A DNA stretch of 64,000 bases from Anoplolepis gracilipes (lineage: Eukaryota > Arthropoda > Insecta > Hymenoptera > Formicidae), in the NCBI RefSeq assembly GCF_047496725.1, contig NW_027328667.1:900001-964000 (forward strand), given 5' to 3'. A program made the position numbers and the translations under genes. The notes below the pieces were generated by a model, which saw nothing but the letters and a program-made list of their open reading frames with translations, had not been told where the DNA came from and searched no databases. Below, piece after piece: positions 1 to 11,040 of this stretch; position 1 is the stretch's first letter, and every line of letters starts with the position of its first letter.

Positions 1-64
1 ACACCGTAAATCATGTAAATAATTGTTATATTTTTTTAGGTTTTGCATTTATAAAACTTTATGG

Positions 65-478
65 CTACACTTCGACTATATTTAGTTGCTGCTTTAACAT
101 TAATATCACACAGTTAATATCACTATTTTTCTTTTTTAAGGAAAAGTGAATCCTTGTTATCATAAAGTTTTTTATAAGCTTATAAGCGATATTATGACAT
201 GAAGGAATGTGTATTGAACATAATTGCAAAAATATGTTAACAAATTCAGTAGCTGTTAACTTATTAAAAATTAATTTAACTTCATTTTTTTTAAATAATA
301 ATTTACACTTATAAATAAAATTATATATATCCATAGTTGGAAAAAGTAGTATATTTTCTTTGTACTCTCTTAATGTAGTGTACAATGTTAAGTTATTATT
401 AAAATCATTCATACAATTTGAATCACTTACAAGACTATTAAAACAATGATCGCAATGTTTTAAATTTTTAGAATCAAA
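65..478 (-). pseudogene. C-terminal remnant of a P-element/THAP9-like transposase
   Basis: The minus strand is open from about 478 to a stop near 65. The only ATG (412) is internal to the similarity, so this is a fragment rather than a gene with its own start. It opens with a CxxC pair (HCDHC) and an FNSLVSD segment, continues through a region ending LLFPTMDIYNFIYKCKLLF, and closes with H and C residues before a basic tail (MITRIHFSLKKKN). This order resembles the C-terminus of THAP9/P-type transposases. No catalytic part, THAP finger or terminal repeat is visible, and the upstream part is replaced by unrelated AT-rich DNA. Family assignment is by memory of the pattern and is moderate; a related domesticated protein is possible. 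Confidence 0.42.
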
Positions 479-661
479 TAAGAAAAGTAGTTAGAATAGA
501 ATAAATAGTTAGATAGAAGTAGTTAGAATTAGATTAGGTTAGAGAACCGCTGCCATTTTTCCTCTAACGAAGAATGGGGAAAATAGTTTGCGGTACTTTA
601 TAATCTCGTCGCTCCTGCCTGCCTTCTTTACTCGACGCGTGATTTGCTAACTATTTTTGCT

Positions 662-769
662 TATAACTAAAAAATTACGCTTCAAATCAAATTTTGGTAA
701 GAGAAAAATTGTCTTAAAATTGTGTCAGGAATACGTCATTTTACGGACAGAAGGTTGTTCTGGGACACC

Positions 770-772
<3 letters not shown>
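662..772. repeat. Orphan right end of a CCCTGTATA-terminated MITE
   Basis: This segment ends GGGACACCCTG and runs into a TA repeat. Its body (aaaattgtct, then tcaggaatacgtcattttacggaca) matches the right end of the complete element at 1600-2250. The left half is absent, so it is a truncated copy of the same family. Confidence 0.55.

Positions 773-810
<38 letters not shown>
773..810. repeat. (TA)n microsatellite between two element termini
   Basis: About 38 bases of alternating T and A with one G. It joins the orphan terminus ending at 772 to the hairpin element starting at 811. TA runs next to CCCTGTATA ends recur in this window, for example at 42967-42996. Confidence 0.8.
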
Positions 811-812
<2 letters not shown>

Positions 813-1139
813 GGGTGTCCGGTAATAATCGCCTCACCGCTCATATACAGGTAGAGCAGGTCAAACTGAGTAGAAAAGTCCTCTACCATTTTTCGATTTT
901 CGAAATAAATATCGAGAAATTAATTACCAAAGATTGACAAATCTGGGCGAGAACAAGCGCACGGCGAGAAGGCCCATCCTACTGCTAAGCGGTTACTAGG
1001 CGCTCATTGAATGATAGGAGGAGCGGTCTACGACTGAAAATGGATGCGTATGAGTAGCACGCCTATTAACCGCGTAGCGGTGGGACGGCCTTCTTGCCGC
1101 GCGCGCTTTACTCGCGCGGATTTGCCGATCTTTTTTAAT

Positions 1140-1278
1140 TAATTTTCTTTGCATCGTATATACCCTAGCTTAAGCCTTCCCCATCCTCCTCTTTTCATCT
1201 TAGCCTCCAAGTCCGCAATCAAGAGATTAAACATACACAAGTTTAACAGGCAACCCTGTCTCATCTTCCTTTTCCATC
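1140..1278 (-). pseudogene. Reverse-transcriptase fragment of the purine-rich LINE family
   Basis: Read on the minus strand this gives MRQGCLLNLCMFNLLIADLE followed by a KRGGWGRLKLG-type stretch. It corresponds to the RT block that in the larger copy at 55.3 kb reads GIKQGCPLS and precedes the YADD box. Only about 45 residues survive, without the catalytic aspartates, so it is a short fragment trapped in the hairpin element at 811-1580. The match is clear by motif. The boundaries are approximate because the flanks are also repetitive. Confidence 0.7.
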
Positions 1279-1302
1279 CCATTATCGGACACTTTGTACA
1301 TA

Positions 1303-1439
1303 CAGTCGGACCTCTTATCCTACGACAAAAATTTGTGAGGGTATAATTCTCTTTTCGCGGTCGTAGCATGAGAGGATTTTTTGTCGTAAGATAAGAGGTT
1401 TCGTAACATAAAAGGGTCGTAGGATAAGAGGTCCGATTG
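1303..1439. mobile_element. pogo/Tigger-like MITE, 137 bp, TA duplication
   Basis: The ends CAGTCGGACCTCTTATCCTA and the reverse complement of CAATCGGACCTCTTATCCTA form 24-bp inverted repeats with one mismatch, ending in CTACGAC internally. The element is flanked by TA at 1301-1302 and 1440-1441. The CAGT start and TA duplication are usual for pogo-type elements. It has no coding capacity, and it sits inside the element at 811-1580. Confidence 0.75.
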
Positions 1440-1599
1440 TATAATATTGTTCGCTGAGTGTTTTTAATTAATAGTGTAATAATTATTGCGCAAATCGCAA
1501 AATGGTAGAGGACTTTTCTACTCGGTTTGATTTACTCTATCTGCCCATGAAAGGTCGGGCGATTATTACCAGGCACCCTGTATATACATATATATATAT

Positions 1600-2250
1600 A
1601 TAGGATGATTTAAAACAATCTGATGTCCTTAAAATGACATATTCTTGAGTGAATTCTAAGACGATTTTTACTTTTACAAAATTTTATCTAAAGCTTAGTC
1701 TCTGAATTATAATTGAAAATAATTAACCATTTACGAGTCGGATACAACGGGCATGCAGGGACGGCGCAACGGGTCATGAAACAAATGGTACCTCTAGACG
1801 GTTAATATTATATAATCATTATTATGTAATATTTATTATTACACAATATTATCGTTTATAAACATGATGATAAGATATACTCGGCAATGAGAGCCCATAC
1901 GCGGATGTTGATGCGTAAAGAAATTAATTCTTTTCCCGAAAAAATTAATTTCTTTACGCATCAACATCCGCGCATGGGCTCTCATTGCCGAGTATATCTT
2001 ATCATCATGTTTGTAAATATTGGAGTCGTATATATTTTCAAATTATTATCGTTTATTTAAAGTTTATTGAATTATTATTGCATTCTATACAATAGTATGT
2101 AATATTATTGACCATAGGAAGGCCAACTATTTTCAATTATAACTTAGAAACTGAGATTCAGACAAAATATTGTAATAGGAAAAATTGTCTCAGAATTTGC
2201 TCAAGAATATGTCATTTTAAGGACATCAGGTTTTTTTAAATCACCCTGTA
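1600..2250. mobile_element. MITE with ~110-bp inverted repeats enclosing a hairpin
   Basis: The left end (taggatgatttaaaacaatc) and right end (aaatcaccctgta) are inverted and share a long stretch including aatatgtcattttaaggacatc. The centre is a separate near-perfect palindrome at 1855-2017. It starts only about 20 bases after the previous element ends. No ORF of note. The orphan end at 662-772 is the same family. Confidence 0.7.
1855..2017. repeat. 75-bp-arm palindrome with 13-base loop
   Basis: The arms 1855-1929 and 1943-2017 are reverse complements with only a few mismatches. They contain gatgataagatatactcggc and cgcatcaacatccgcg-type sequence, with loop ctttttcccgaaaa-like bases between. 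It could be a MITE nested in the element at 1600-2250 or the conserved core of that family. Confidence 0.8.
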
Positions 2251-3660
2251 TACGAAATCCTAAACTATTTTTTATTTGAGCTTTCTACTCATTTTTATAT
2301 AACATATATACATTATTCCAGGAAACAGGAAATATTTTTTATAAACCATATACTATAGACTGCGCAGTGTACTATGGACTCCATTATTTAAACTGTTGAC
2401 GAATTATGGCAAAAAGACGTATTTGACGTGTGTGACAAAGAAACTTAAAAATCCCTTAAGGAACTAGGCAACAGCTTAGACAATGGAATACGCAGTTCAA
2501 TATAGTAAAAAGTATGGACTATACATTTTTCATACTCTAAAATGTTGGGCATTTTCAAACACCGGCGAAAAATCATCGTCGACAAAAAATTTATAAAGCA
2601 TTTTGAAGTTTCTTTAACGAGCTATCAGTTCTAAAAAATTTTTATTTTCTTTGTTCTTAAAAAAAACACATTGTTTTATTCCTTATAATTACTAATTTTT
2701 TAAACTTTGCAGTTTAATAAAAAAATTTCTCTCGAAATATTTAAATCAAATTCTATAAACTACAATTTGTCTATAAAACGCTTTTTTTTAAAATTTTTCT
2801 ATGATTTTTTTTATCAATTTACACCTGATTTTGAAATTAAACCTGTATTCTTTAGAAATGAAAAAATAAAAATATTTTAAATTAATAGCAAAAGTTAGTT
2901 TTTAAACATCAAAATAGTTTTTAATTTTTTGTGTGCAATGATTTTTTGCTGAGTACTAACGTTATTTAAAAAATACAAGTTTAATTTCTCATGTAACTCA
3001 GCAAAAAAAATTGTAAGAGATTTAAAAAAAATTGTTTCGTATAGGTAAATGTTATATACTTTTTAACATTTGTGCTACATGTCTCAAAAAACTTTTTTTA
3101 TTGAGCTGCAAAATGTTAAAAATACCTATTTTAAAGAAAAAAAATGTATCCTTTTTTACAAAGAAAAAACGTATTTTTTTTTAAGATACTAAGAAAATAG
3201 AAAAATTTTAAAAACTACATTGATAACGTTAAAACTTTGTCTCAAAATTTTTAATCTTTTGTGCGTTAATTTTTCACTATATATCAACATCTAAAAAAAA
3301 CAGGTTTAATTTCAGAATCATGTAACTCGACCAAAAAAAATTGTAAGTAAAAAAAACCGTTTTGTAAAACGTTTAATTTATGGAACTAGACGTAAACTTG
3401 TGACAGAAATCTTTTTATTGAGCTGCAGAATTTGCAAAAATATTAATTTTAACAAAACAATATGTTCTTTCTTAAAAGAATAAAGAAAATTTAAAAATGG
3501 TTTCAACTGCCAATAGCACGTTAAAATTGAAACTTCAAACTTTAAAATGCTTTTTTAATTTTTTGTTCATAATAATTTTTTGTCGAGATTTTCACCGGTT
3601 TGAACATAGTTTATTTTCTTAAAGTTGTAGGATATGAAAAGTATTCTCTATTTTTTAAAA
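2251..3660. repeat. AT-rich degenerate palindromic repeat with internal tandem copies
   Basis: No gene is seen. Segments near 2545-2630 and 3500-3640 are diverged inverted repeats sharing caccggcgaaaa/ttttcaccggtt and aagcattttgaagttt. Between them two direct copies of about 320 bases (about 2905-3130 and 3225-3450) share the order tgtaactc, cmaaaaaaaattgtaag, ttttattgagctgca. The A and T homopolymer runs make exact boundaries unreliable. Confidence 0.5.
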
Positions 3661-3670
3661 GCGTGCTCGT

Positions 3671-3835
<165 letters not shown>

Positions 3836-3867
3836 TTTATTATGTGTGTGTGTATATATATATATAT

Positions 3868-4052
3868 TTTGCGATTTGCGCAATAATTATTAAAATATTA
3901 ATTAAAACGCTTAGCATATGAACGCGCGTCATATATATCACTCAACTTATGCTGAGCATTTTTAATAAATAAAATGGTAGAGGACTTTTATGTTCAGTTT
4001 GACCTGCTCTATCTACCCTAGAGAGGTGGGGCGGTAATTACCGGACACCCTG
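3868..4052. repeat. Family A hairpin MITE, left terminus missing
   Basis: The right end ccggacaccctg with ggtagaggactttt and the core signature gcaataattattaaaatatt match family A. The left terminus is replaced by the microsatellite, and the GC-rich centre is reduced to a small cgcttagcat/atgctgagc hairpin. Confidence 0.65.
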
Positions 4053-4754
4053 TATACATATATGTATATATAATATAAACGTACGCACATAAATGCATGA
4101 GCGTTGAAATGAGCGTGAACGAACATATACGTAACGTGAGCGGATGTGTAAACGTGCACATGTATGTATATGTTTGCATTTCCGATCATGTATAACAACG
4201 AAACACAATCATTTGCAAAAATAAATATTGCCAAGCTTTTCAATAGTATTCGACAGAAATTAAAAATAAAGCATCTTATATCCTAACATTAAAAATATTT
4301 TAATATAATATTTCAATACTTTTCTTGTTACTACTCGAATTAAATATTTCTTTACATGCTTTTTTATCACACATCTCTGTCTGCGTTTTCAATGCACAGT
4401 AATTAGGTGCATTTTGGGTTAGATGCAAACTCATATATAAATGCACAAAAGAAAAGAAATTTATCTTATCATTTCATAATGAACGAGTAACAAACAACTC
4501 ATGTTGCGCAAATTTAATCTCTTTTTGATACAGTAAAACTGATAATGAGTAAAAGCTACATCCAAGATATCATGTTTTCAAATTTAAAAATATGATTTCA
4601 TAGTTGCATTATGAAGTTAGCAAATCCCTGTGCATTTATATGAAATAAATAATTTGACTACATAGAGAGGAGGGAATTATTCTCTTGTTTTCTAAATTTT
4701 CCTTCTCTCTTCACCCTTATTTTACTTGCATGCATCTGATTTGCATTTTATATA
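4053..4754. other. No gene recognised
   Basis: AT-rich single-copy-looking DNA with many ACGT and CATG dinucleotide words near 4080-4180. No open frame with protein-like composition and no repeat recognised elsewhere in the window. Confidence 0.5.
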
Positions 4755-5398
4755 CAGGGTGTCTCAGACCACCCGTACACCCCTTTTATCTCGGAAACAG
4801 AGCGTTTTAGAGAAAAATGTTTCAGACAAAAGTTGTATAGTTTCGAGGGATACGTAAGATTGTGTCATTGATTTGACCTTGAATTTTTATTTGAAGGTCA
4901 TGTGAAGGTCACGTCCATTTTTTTAAATGAAAGACTCTATTTTTTATTGCATATTCTTGTAGCTTACCTCGAGAGCTTTCCAAAACACTTATGATAAAGT
5001 ATTTTTCATTAAGTATTTTCTGAGTTATGAGACTTGAAAATTGCAATATTTTGACATAAAATATTCATTTTTTGATTATCTTATCTTAATAGTTTTATGC
5101 ACAGAATAATGAGACAAATCAATTGGTGTAAAGAAGACACATAGTTATCTTTAAGAAAAAATCTGAATTTGCAACTAGCAGTTACACATTTTTACTTTAA
5201 CATAATTATGTTTTAATTACGTATTCCATTTAAAAAATCGACGTGACCTTTACATGACCTTCAGATGAAAATTCAAGGTCAAACCAACGACACCATCTTA
5301 TGTATCCCTCGAAACCATGCAACTTTTGTCTGAAACATTTTTCTCTAAAACGCTCTGTTTCCGAGATAAAAGGGGTGTACGTGGTCTGGGACACCCTG
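4755..5398. mobile_element. Long-TIR MITE (~170-bp arms) with AGGTCA motifs
   Basis: The left arm starts CAGGGTGTCTCAGACCACCC and the right arm ends with ggtctgggacaccctg. The arms match for about 170 bases, including cggaaacagagcgttttaga and tttgaccttgaattttt. Each arm carries TGACCTTGA plus further AGGTCA half-sites. The centre (about 4930-5040) belongs to a core shared with the elements at 5752, 24097 and 40641. No protein is encoded. Confidence 0.8.
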
Positions 5399-5751
5399 TA
5401 TATTGATGATGAAAAATCATTAAAATGTAGGTATTGTGCATGAAATGCATGAGAATGTGCAAATGTATCGGTGCATGCTACAATTTTAGTCAATGCTTCA
5501 TCTGATATTTCCATATTTTCGATGCTTTAACGATTTAATATCATCATTTATAAATCAATTTATGCAATAATAAAGAGAAAAAAGTGCACTTAATTATTTT
5601 TTAATCGTGTAACATAATCTAATCACTAGTAAAATGCCAACAACAAACAATTAATAAAGAGTTTCTGTTCGATAATAAACCATAAACAAAGAAATTGATT
5701 ATAAATTTATTTAGAATGCAAAATTTAAAATAGTATATATTTGTATACATA

Positions 5752-6969
5752 TAGGGTCTCATTTTAAACAATGCATTTTGATATCTTTGTTGTAACTCAT
5801 CATAAGCAAAAATTTTTCAGGCTAAAGTTGAATGGCTCCGGGGACACATGATAAAAATGTGGACTTGACCTTGAGTGGTCTTCTGAGGGTCATTAATGTT
5901 TTCTTAAATGGAACTTTATATTTTTTAATATAGATTATTGTAGCGATGCTCAAGACCTTTCCAACGACCTATATTAAAACTATTTTATCAAATATAATTA
6001 TTGAGATTTGAATTTTTTAAATTCACTTTATTTGTTATCATGCGAATAGTTAAAAAGGTTTATAACAGTAGTAGTTTTTCTTGAAAATTACGATTATAAT
6101 TTGATTGTAAAATATAAATGTCAAATCTTGTTAAAGTACTTGTTTTAAATGAGTCCCCTTATCTCTCACATCAAGCATCATTTTACGTGAGTCTCGTCGC
6201 CTCTCACATCTGAGTTATCTATCTGCATTATTAAAAAAAATTTAAAGGTAAACGCATTAAGAATTTAACAAATGCTCAAAAATATTTCCCTGAATCAAAG
6301 ATTAATTCAACGTTATCGGAAAACAAAATGAAGGATTCAAATTTAATAACAAACTAGCAATTTTTTTACAGCGAGGAGACTCATGTAAAACAAGTACCCC
6401 AATGTAAGAGGGGAGAGCATTTAAAACAAACAGTTCAACAAAATTTGACACTTGACCGTAAATCCTGAATAACGCAAATATTGGCTATATACACACATTT
6501 ACAAATATCAGCACCCATTACCAGTTAAAAATGGCATTACATTTTTCCTTAATTGTGAACAATTTTTTTTTAAGTACTTTTATAAAAAAAATGCCAAAAT
6601 GCATTATTTAAAATGGAACATCCACTCAAAACATTCATAATTTTTAACAATTATTATTGTTGCAAACCTTCTCAACTAGCCACGCAATAATAAATAAAGT
6701 GAATTAAAAAAATTCAAAAGTCATATTTGCTAAAATAGTTTTAATATAGGTCGGTGGAAAGGTGTAAGCATCACTACAATAATCTACATTTAAAAATATA
6801 GAATTACATTTAAGAAAGCATCGCTTTCTCATCTTAACAATTACTCAAGGTTAAGTTTATATTTTTTATCATGTATTCTCGTCAAAATCATATAACCTTT
6901 ATCTGAAAAAATTTGGTCTATGATGAGTTACAAGAAAGATATCAAAATGCATTGTTTAAAATGGGATAT
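5752..6969. mobile_element. Long-TIR non-autonomous element (~300-bp arms)
   Basis: The left arm (agggtctcattttaaacaat, gcattttgatatc) is mirrored at 6930-6969. Similarity continues inward to about 6060 and 6660, including the ttgtagcgatgctcaagacctttcc block. A second inverted pair lies inside (about 6121-6200 against 6370-6460). There is no transposase. It shares its internal core with the element at 4755-5398 although the terminal sequence differs. Confidence 0.75.
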
Positions 6970-9248
6970 GCGCGCGCACCCCCCCCCCCCCCCTACACAC
7001 ACACACATGTATTCTGTATTAAAGTTTTGCAGGTCTAATAAATTTCTTAATAAATTTATTAAGGATCTTAATTTTCTTGTTTATGTTTCATTATCAAAAA
7101 AAACTTTTTTAACTGTTTGGTAGTAAGTCTGATAATTGGTTTTATTCGTTTCGTAAAATTTAATAACTGCTATCCTCTTGTTTGTCTGCACCGTGAAAGC
7201 GTTTATTAAGAAATATCGATGTCTCCTTTTATGATTGTTTTAATTGCTTCCGCTACATCACCAGCGACCAGGATTTTTCGCGCAAGGTAATTTCTATTGC
7301 ACATCATAAATCTCTCTTCAAACAGCAAAGCGTTGTTAAATATTTATATTCTTTATTAATATTTCTCTAATTTTATTAATTAATGTTATAATATTGAGTT
7401 TTTCGGAAAGTTTTCTCTCACTAGTCCTTTTTTTCTTATAAAATATATAAAAATATACACAGTCAGGAAAGATTTCTGAATAATGACAAAAATAAAAAGA
7501 GAAAAATATTCCAAATAGAAATATCATGGCCGCTGGCGTAATAAAGACCATCACTTGCGTAGAAAGCATTTTTAAAATAAAAAGTTTTGAAAGATGAGCA
7601 TGCGGTCGAAAAAAACAGAAAAATACTCTTGTAATAATTATATTTATTTTAAATGTTTTCTGCGTTTGATACTTTTTGAGCATAACTTTCATGCTCAATA
7701 AGTCTTAATTTTGATTAGGAGAAACAAAGTAGAAAAGTGGCTTTTACAATATCATAACTCATCAAGCTGCATATATAACAAATCCTTCTATTAATATAAA
7801 AAACACAAACACGTAATAATAGACAAATTATTTCCAATAAAAAAGTAAAATTAAGATTCTATGTGAAAAATAATAAAACATGGAACTAATTACAAGTTAT
7901 CACCTTATTATATACAACTTATATATCATGCCTTAGTTGTGGTATCAACAAATTGCTTCTGCTATTAAACTAATTCTCATTTAAGCTTGACACATATCAT
8001 AAGCTTGAGTCGAGATATCTTTTGAGATGCAACAAGGCGGTGCGGGAAATCCGTTCAAAATTCATACAGTTTTATCGCAATTATTTTCAAGCGAGATCAT
8101 GCCAAAAAACGTGCGGAGAAGTAAGCCACTTTGTATACTAAATTATATTTTATAAATTATATTTTTTTAAATTATATTATCCAAAAAATGTTGTTATTGT
8201 ATTTAAAAATATCCAGAAACAATTTTAATCTAATTGATTCTATATGAGCTATCTAAATATAATAAATACAATTTAATAATACAATACAATATAATTAAAT
8301 ACAAAAATAGATTGCGTTCTTCTCTCATCGTCTTTTACATAAAATTAAAAAAAAAATAGAGAATTGCAGTAACACCAACGGTTTATTTTGCGAGGAAGAT
8401 GTGTATTTGAGGAAATATTTTATTAAACGAATCGTTTATAGAAATGTACAGTTATTTATACGAGAATAATGTTCACATCGGATCCGTATCTCCCATAATA
8501 AACCAATGTTATAATCTTCCGAGTGCAGCGTTTTTTGAATTCAGTAAGAATTGTATCGGATTCGAATTTAGATTGCTTCATGTTAAAATCCGAATATACA
8601 AATGATAATAACTTTTTGTGTAAAAAAACTCGCGCATATATGATTCAAATTACTTTTTGTGATAAGAAGTTAATCCAGGTCCGATGTGAAAAAAGTAGAT
8701 ACATATTTATATGGCATGTAATTTTTAAGTTATATACTGCATAGGCACGAAAAAGTGTTGATTAATATATATGTATATAATAATAAATAATGTTAAATTA
8801 TTACAGAAAATAACGATTCACTCTTTGAGAATTTCCGCAGTGGGCAATGGACATTTTTCGCGATTATTAGTATTTAATTACATCTTTTTATTAGCACAAC
8901 AAACTTTATCATAAGTAATCTTTGATTTATCAAAAATTATTGTAATCACATAGCAATTGGAAAAACTTTTTTGTATTTTGTATTTTTTTACATTACATAA
9001 ACAGAAAAAATGTTTGTTAATGGTTGTTGTTTCCATCATTTTCTTTCGATGTATTATCAGGAATATTCGATGGATCCAACTAGTTTAAAATAGTGACGAT
9101 TGTATGTAAGAGAGTTTTTAATAAAATTACATACCTATTTTTATTATATTTTTATAAAAATTTTTTTAAATTAGTATGGTTATGTTATTATTTAGTACGT
9201 TTATTTAAATGAGCTATCGATTATTTATTATTATGTATCTCTCCAGAA
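6970..9248. other. No gene or element recognised; short poly-C/CA tract
   Basis: A (C)15-CA tract lies at about 6979-7007. The rest is AT-rich DNA without a convincing coding frame. A segment at 8025-8119 is open in all three plus frames and followed by GTAAGC, so an exon there cannot be excluded but has no family match. This interval would lie in or upstream of the channel gene whose exon is at 10708. Confidence 0.4.
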
Positions 9249-10572
9249 AATAAATTATTTTGCTATTGTAAGAGCTTATTAAAAAAAAGAAATAGAGAAC
9301 GTTTTCATTCGTTTATCAATCACTTGAATTAAATATTATGTATAAAAATGATCAAAAAACCAATATATAGGGTGTCTCATAACTAACGAGCCAATGCTCG
9401 TGAGCAGGTAGAGTACAGGGAACTGAACAAAAAAGTATTTTCATTTTGCGATTTTCGCAATAATTATCAAAATATTAATTAAAAAAGATCGGCGAATAAG
9501 CGCGCGTTTCGCGCGGCTAGACCATGGGCCGTACGCTCTAGGCGTGCCGGTGGTGAGTGTCGCGCGGATTGTGTAGCAACGAAATCTGCTCGCTCGTTGC
9601 TCATGCATAGGCCGGCTCTCTTCGCGCGACCATACATTTCGTTGCTACTAGAGACCCTCTAATAAGAGTCTCGCCATAAGGCAATCTGGGCAAAATTCTG
9701 CGAGAGAGAAAGATATATATTCACTATCCTTCTCTCTCTTACCTAACCTAACCCTAACCTCTTTTAACGCGCTGACCGCTGATGTTATAATGTTTGTGAT
9801 AGTAGTTTATGTTTTCTCATGACATACATAAATATTATATATTTTAGGTTTTTATAATGCTTGTGATAACAGTTTGTTTTCTCATGAAAATAAAGCAATT
9901 TATTATTTCATGTTTTATGTATTTATTTATTTATTTTTATTTTATTTTGTTAATTTTTATGCAATTAATAAGGATTAAATTTAATTAAGGATTTTATTTA
10001 ATTACTAAAAATTAAATATAAACAGTTTTTATTATATATATTATTTTGATGTTTAACATAAAATGATTATAATATTTAGTTCTAAAACGTTTATTTTTTA
10101 TTTATGTTACTGAAATATAATGTTTATGCTAATAGTAAAGTTAATATAATTCAAATATGAGCGGGAATTGCCCAGATATAAAGGACCAATCAAAACTGGA
10201 TATCATATGGCGAGACTCTTATTAGAGGGTCTCTAGTTGCTACGCGACTTGCGCGACACTAGTCGCCGGTACACCTAAAGCGTATGGCCCATGGTCTAGC
10301 CGCGCGAAACGCGCGCTTATTCGCCGATCTTTTTTAATTAATATTTTGATAATTATTGCGAAAATCGCAAAATGTCCTAATACTTTTGTGTTCAGTTCAC
10401 TGTACTCTACTTGCTTACGAGCGTTGGCTCGTTAGTTATGAGACACTCTATATATTGGTTTTTTTATCATTTTTATACATAATATTTAATTCAAGTGATT
10501 GATAAACGAATGAAAACGAAAATATTCTCTATTTCTTTTTAATAAGCTCTTACAATAGCAAAATAATTTATT
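9249..10572. mobile_element. 1.3-kb palindrome: family A MITE plus ~115-bp outer arms
   Basis: The core 9368-10450 has family A ends (TAGGGTGTCTCATAACTAAC and its complement), the aaaagatcggcgaataagcg signature and the GC-rich gtttcgcgcggctagaccat arm. Unusually, the inverted symmetry continues outside the termini: 9249-9365 (taaattattttgctattgta onward) is mirrored at 10455-10572. The middle is split by a hAT-type MITE at 9649-10235. Either the repeated unit is larger than the CAGGGTGTC-bounded element, or a flanking segment was duplicated in inversion. Confidence 0.75.
9649..10235. mobile_element. hAT-type MITE with perfect 30-bp TIRs and 8-bp duplication
   Basis: The inverted repeats are exact for 30 bases, beginning TAGAGACCCTCTAATAAGAG. 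The element is flanked by GTTGCTAC at 9641-9648 and again at 10236-10243. An 8-bp target duplication with a TAGAG-type end is typical of hAT elements (P elements also give 8 bp). The 587-bp interior is AT-rich without an ORF and holds a short CCTAACCTAACCCTAACC cluster at 9741-9760. The insertion falls in the GC-rich core of the surrounding palindrome. Confidence 0.88.
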
Positions 10573-10707
10573 ACGATATTTTGAGGAAAACCGGGAAAAA
10601 GAATAACCTGAAAAAGGGAGAATAGGAAAAAATCTAAAGGATGAATCGTTGTTTAAAACAACATATTATTGAAATTATAAGTTTCTTCTACGGAGACCCT
10701 GTCGCAG

Positions 10708-10833
10708 GGTAAAAAGAAGCGGGAAGGCGGAGCTACTACTGGTGCTACTACTGGAGCAAACGAAATCGTCACTTGCACCAATTGTGGACCTAATCCTTGC
10801 ACGCACACGGCAACGAATGGTTGTACTGCCGAA
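10708..10833 (+). CDS. Internal exon, probable M3-M4 loop of a Cys-loop ion channel subunit
   Basis: A 126-base open segment of 42 codons ends exactly at GTAAGT (10834). An acceptor is available after TTTCTTCT...TCGCAG at 10707; an alternative at 10681 would add a few residues (TETLSQ). The peptide begins GKKKREGGATTGATTGANEI and ends with a cysteine-rich TCTNCGPNPCTHTATNGC. Its codon use is balanced, unlike the AT-rich neighbours. Cytoplasmic loops of insect ligand-gated anion channels are variable and often have such low-complexity stretches. The assignment rests mainly on the downstream same-strand exon at 31353, which starts in the matching phase (0/0) with LRKKDPPHPI and leads into M4. 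Exons for the ligand-binding domain and M1-M3 are not in view and should lie upstream. The boundaries and the joining are inferences. Confidence 0.55.
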
Positions 10834-10920
10834 GTAAGTAAATCTACTACGCATTATATGCGCGTACTACTTATAGTAATAACTCATTATTATATTATAC
10901 ATATTATAAGTATAAATATA

Positions 10921-11040
10921 AGGTGACCAGGCGTCCCGAATTGTGCGGGACAGTCCCGGGATTTGAGCTCTTTGTCCCGCATTAAAATTGTCCCGAAAAA
11001 TGCTCTGGATTGGATCAAATTGTCCCGAAGAGAGAGAGAT
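10921..11040. repeat. TGTCCCG-rich 5' terminal region of the hAT relic
   Basis: GGTGACCAGGCGTCCCG is followed by several spaced TGTCCCG/CGGGACA words within 120 bases, resembling the subterminal repeats of a hAT element. It precedes the transposase relic by about 450 bases. No matching opposite end was found near 13.4 kb. Confidence 0.4.

Larger units (their letters stand above)
811..1580. mobile_element. Family A hairpin MITE (CAGGGTGTCC termini), nested insertions inside
   Basis: The element begins CAGGGTGTCCGGTAATAATC and ends with the near reverse complement at 1580. The inverted arms run about 90 bases and include the signature ccattttncgattttcg/cgcaaatcgcaaaatgg. Inside the left arm lies a GC-rich second inverted repeat (about 930-1125: aatctgggcgag... 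and ...gcgcggatttgccgatc). The right part is interrupted by a LINE reverse-transcriptase fragment and a pogo-like MITE (separate entries). TA-rich flanks suggest TA target sites, as in Tc1/mariner-type elements, but no transposase is encoded. Related copies or halves lie at 3868-4052, 9368-10450, 26817-27210, 42488-42966 and 49061-49260. Confidence 0.75.

Noticed and set aside
8025..8119. Possible exon upstream of a GTAAGC donor
   Set aside because: All three frames are open over these 95 bases, the acceptor is weak and no family motif is visible. Kept only as a note in the region entry.
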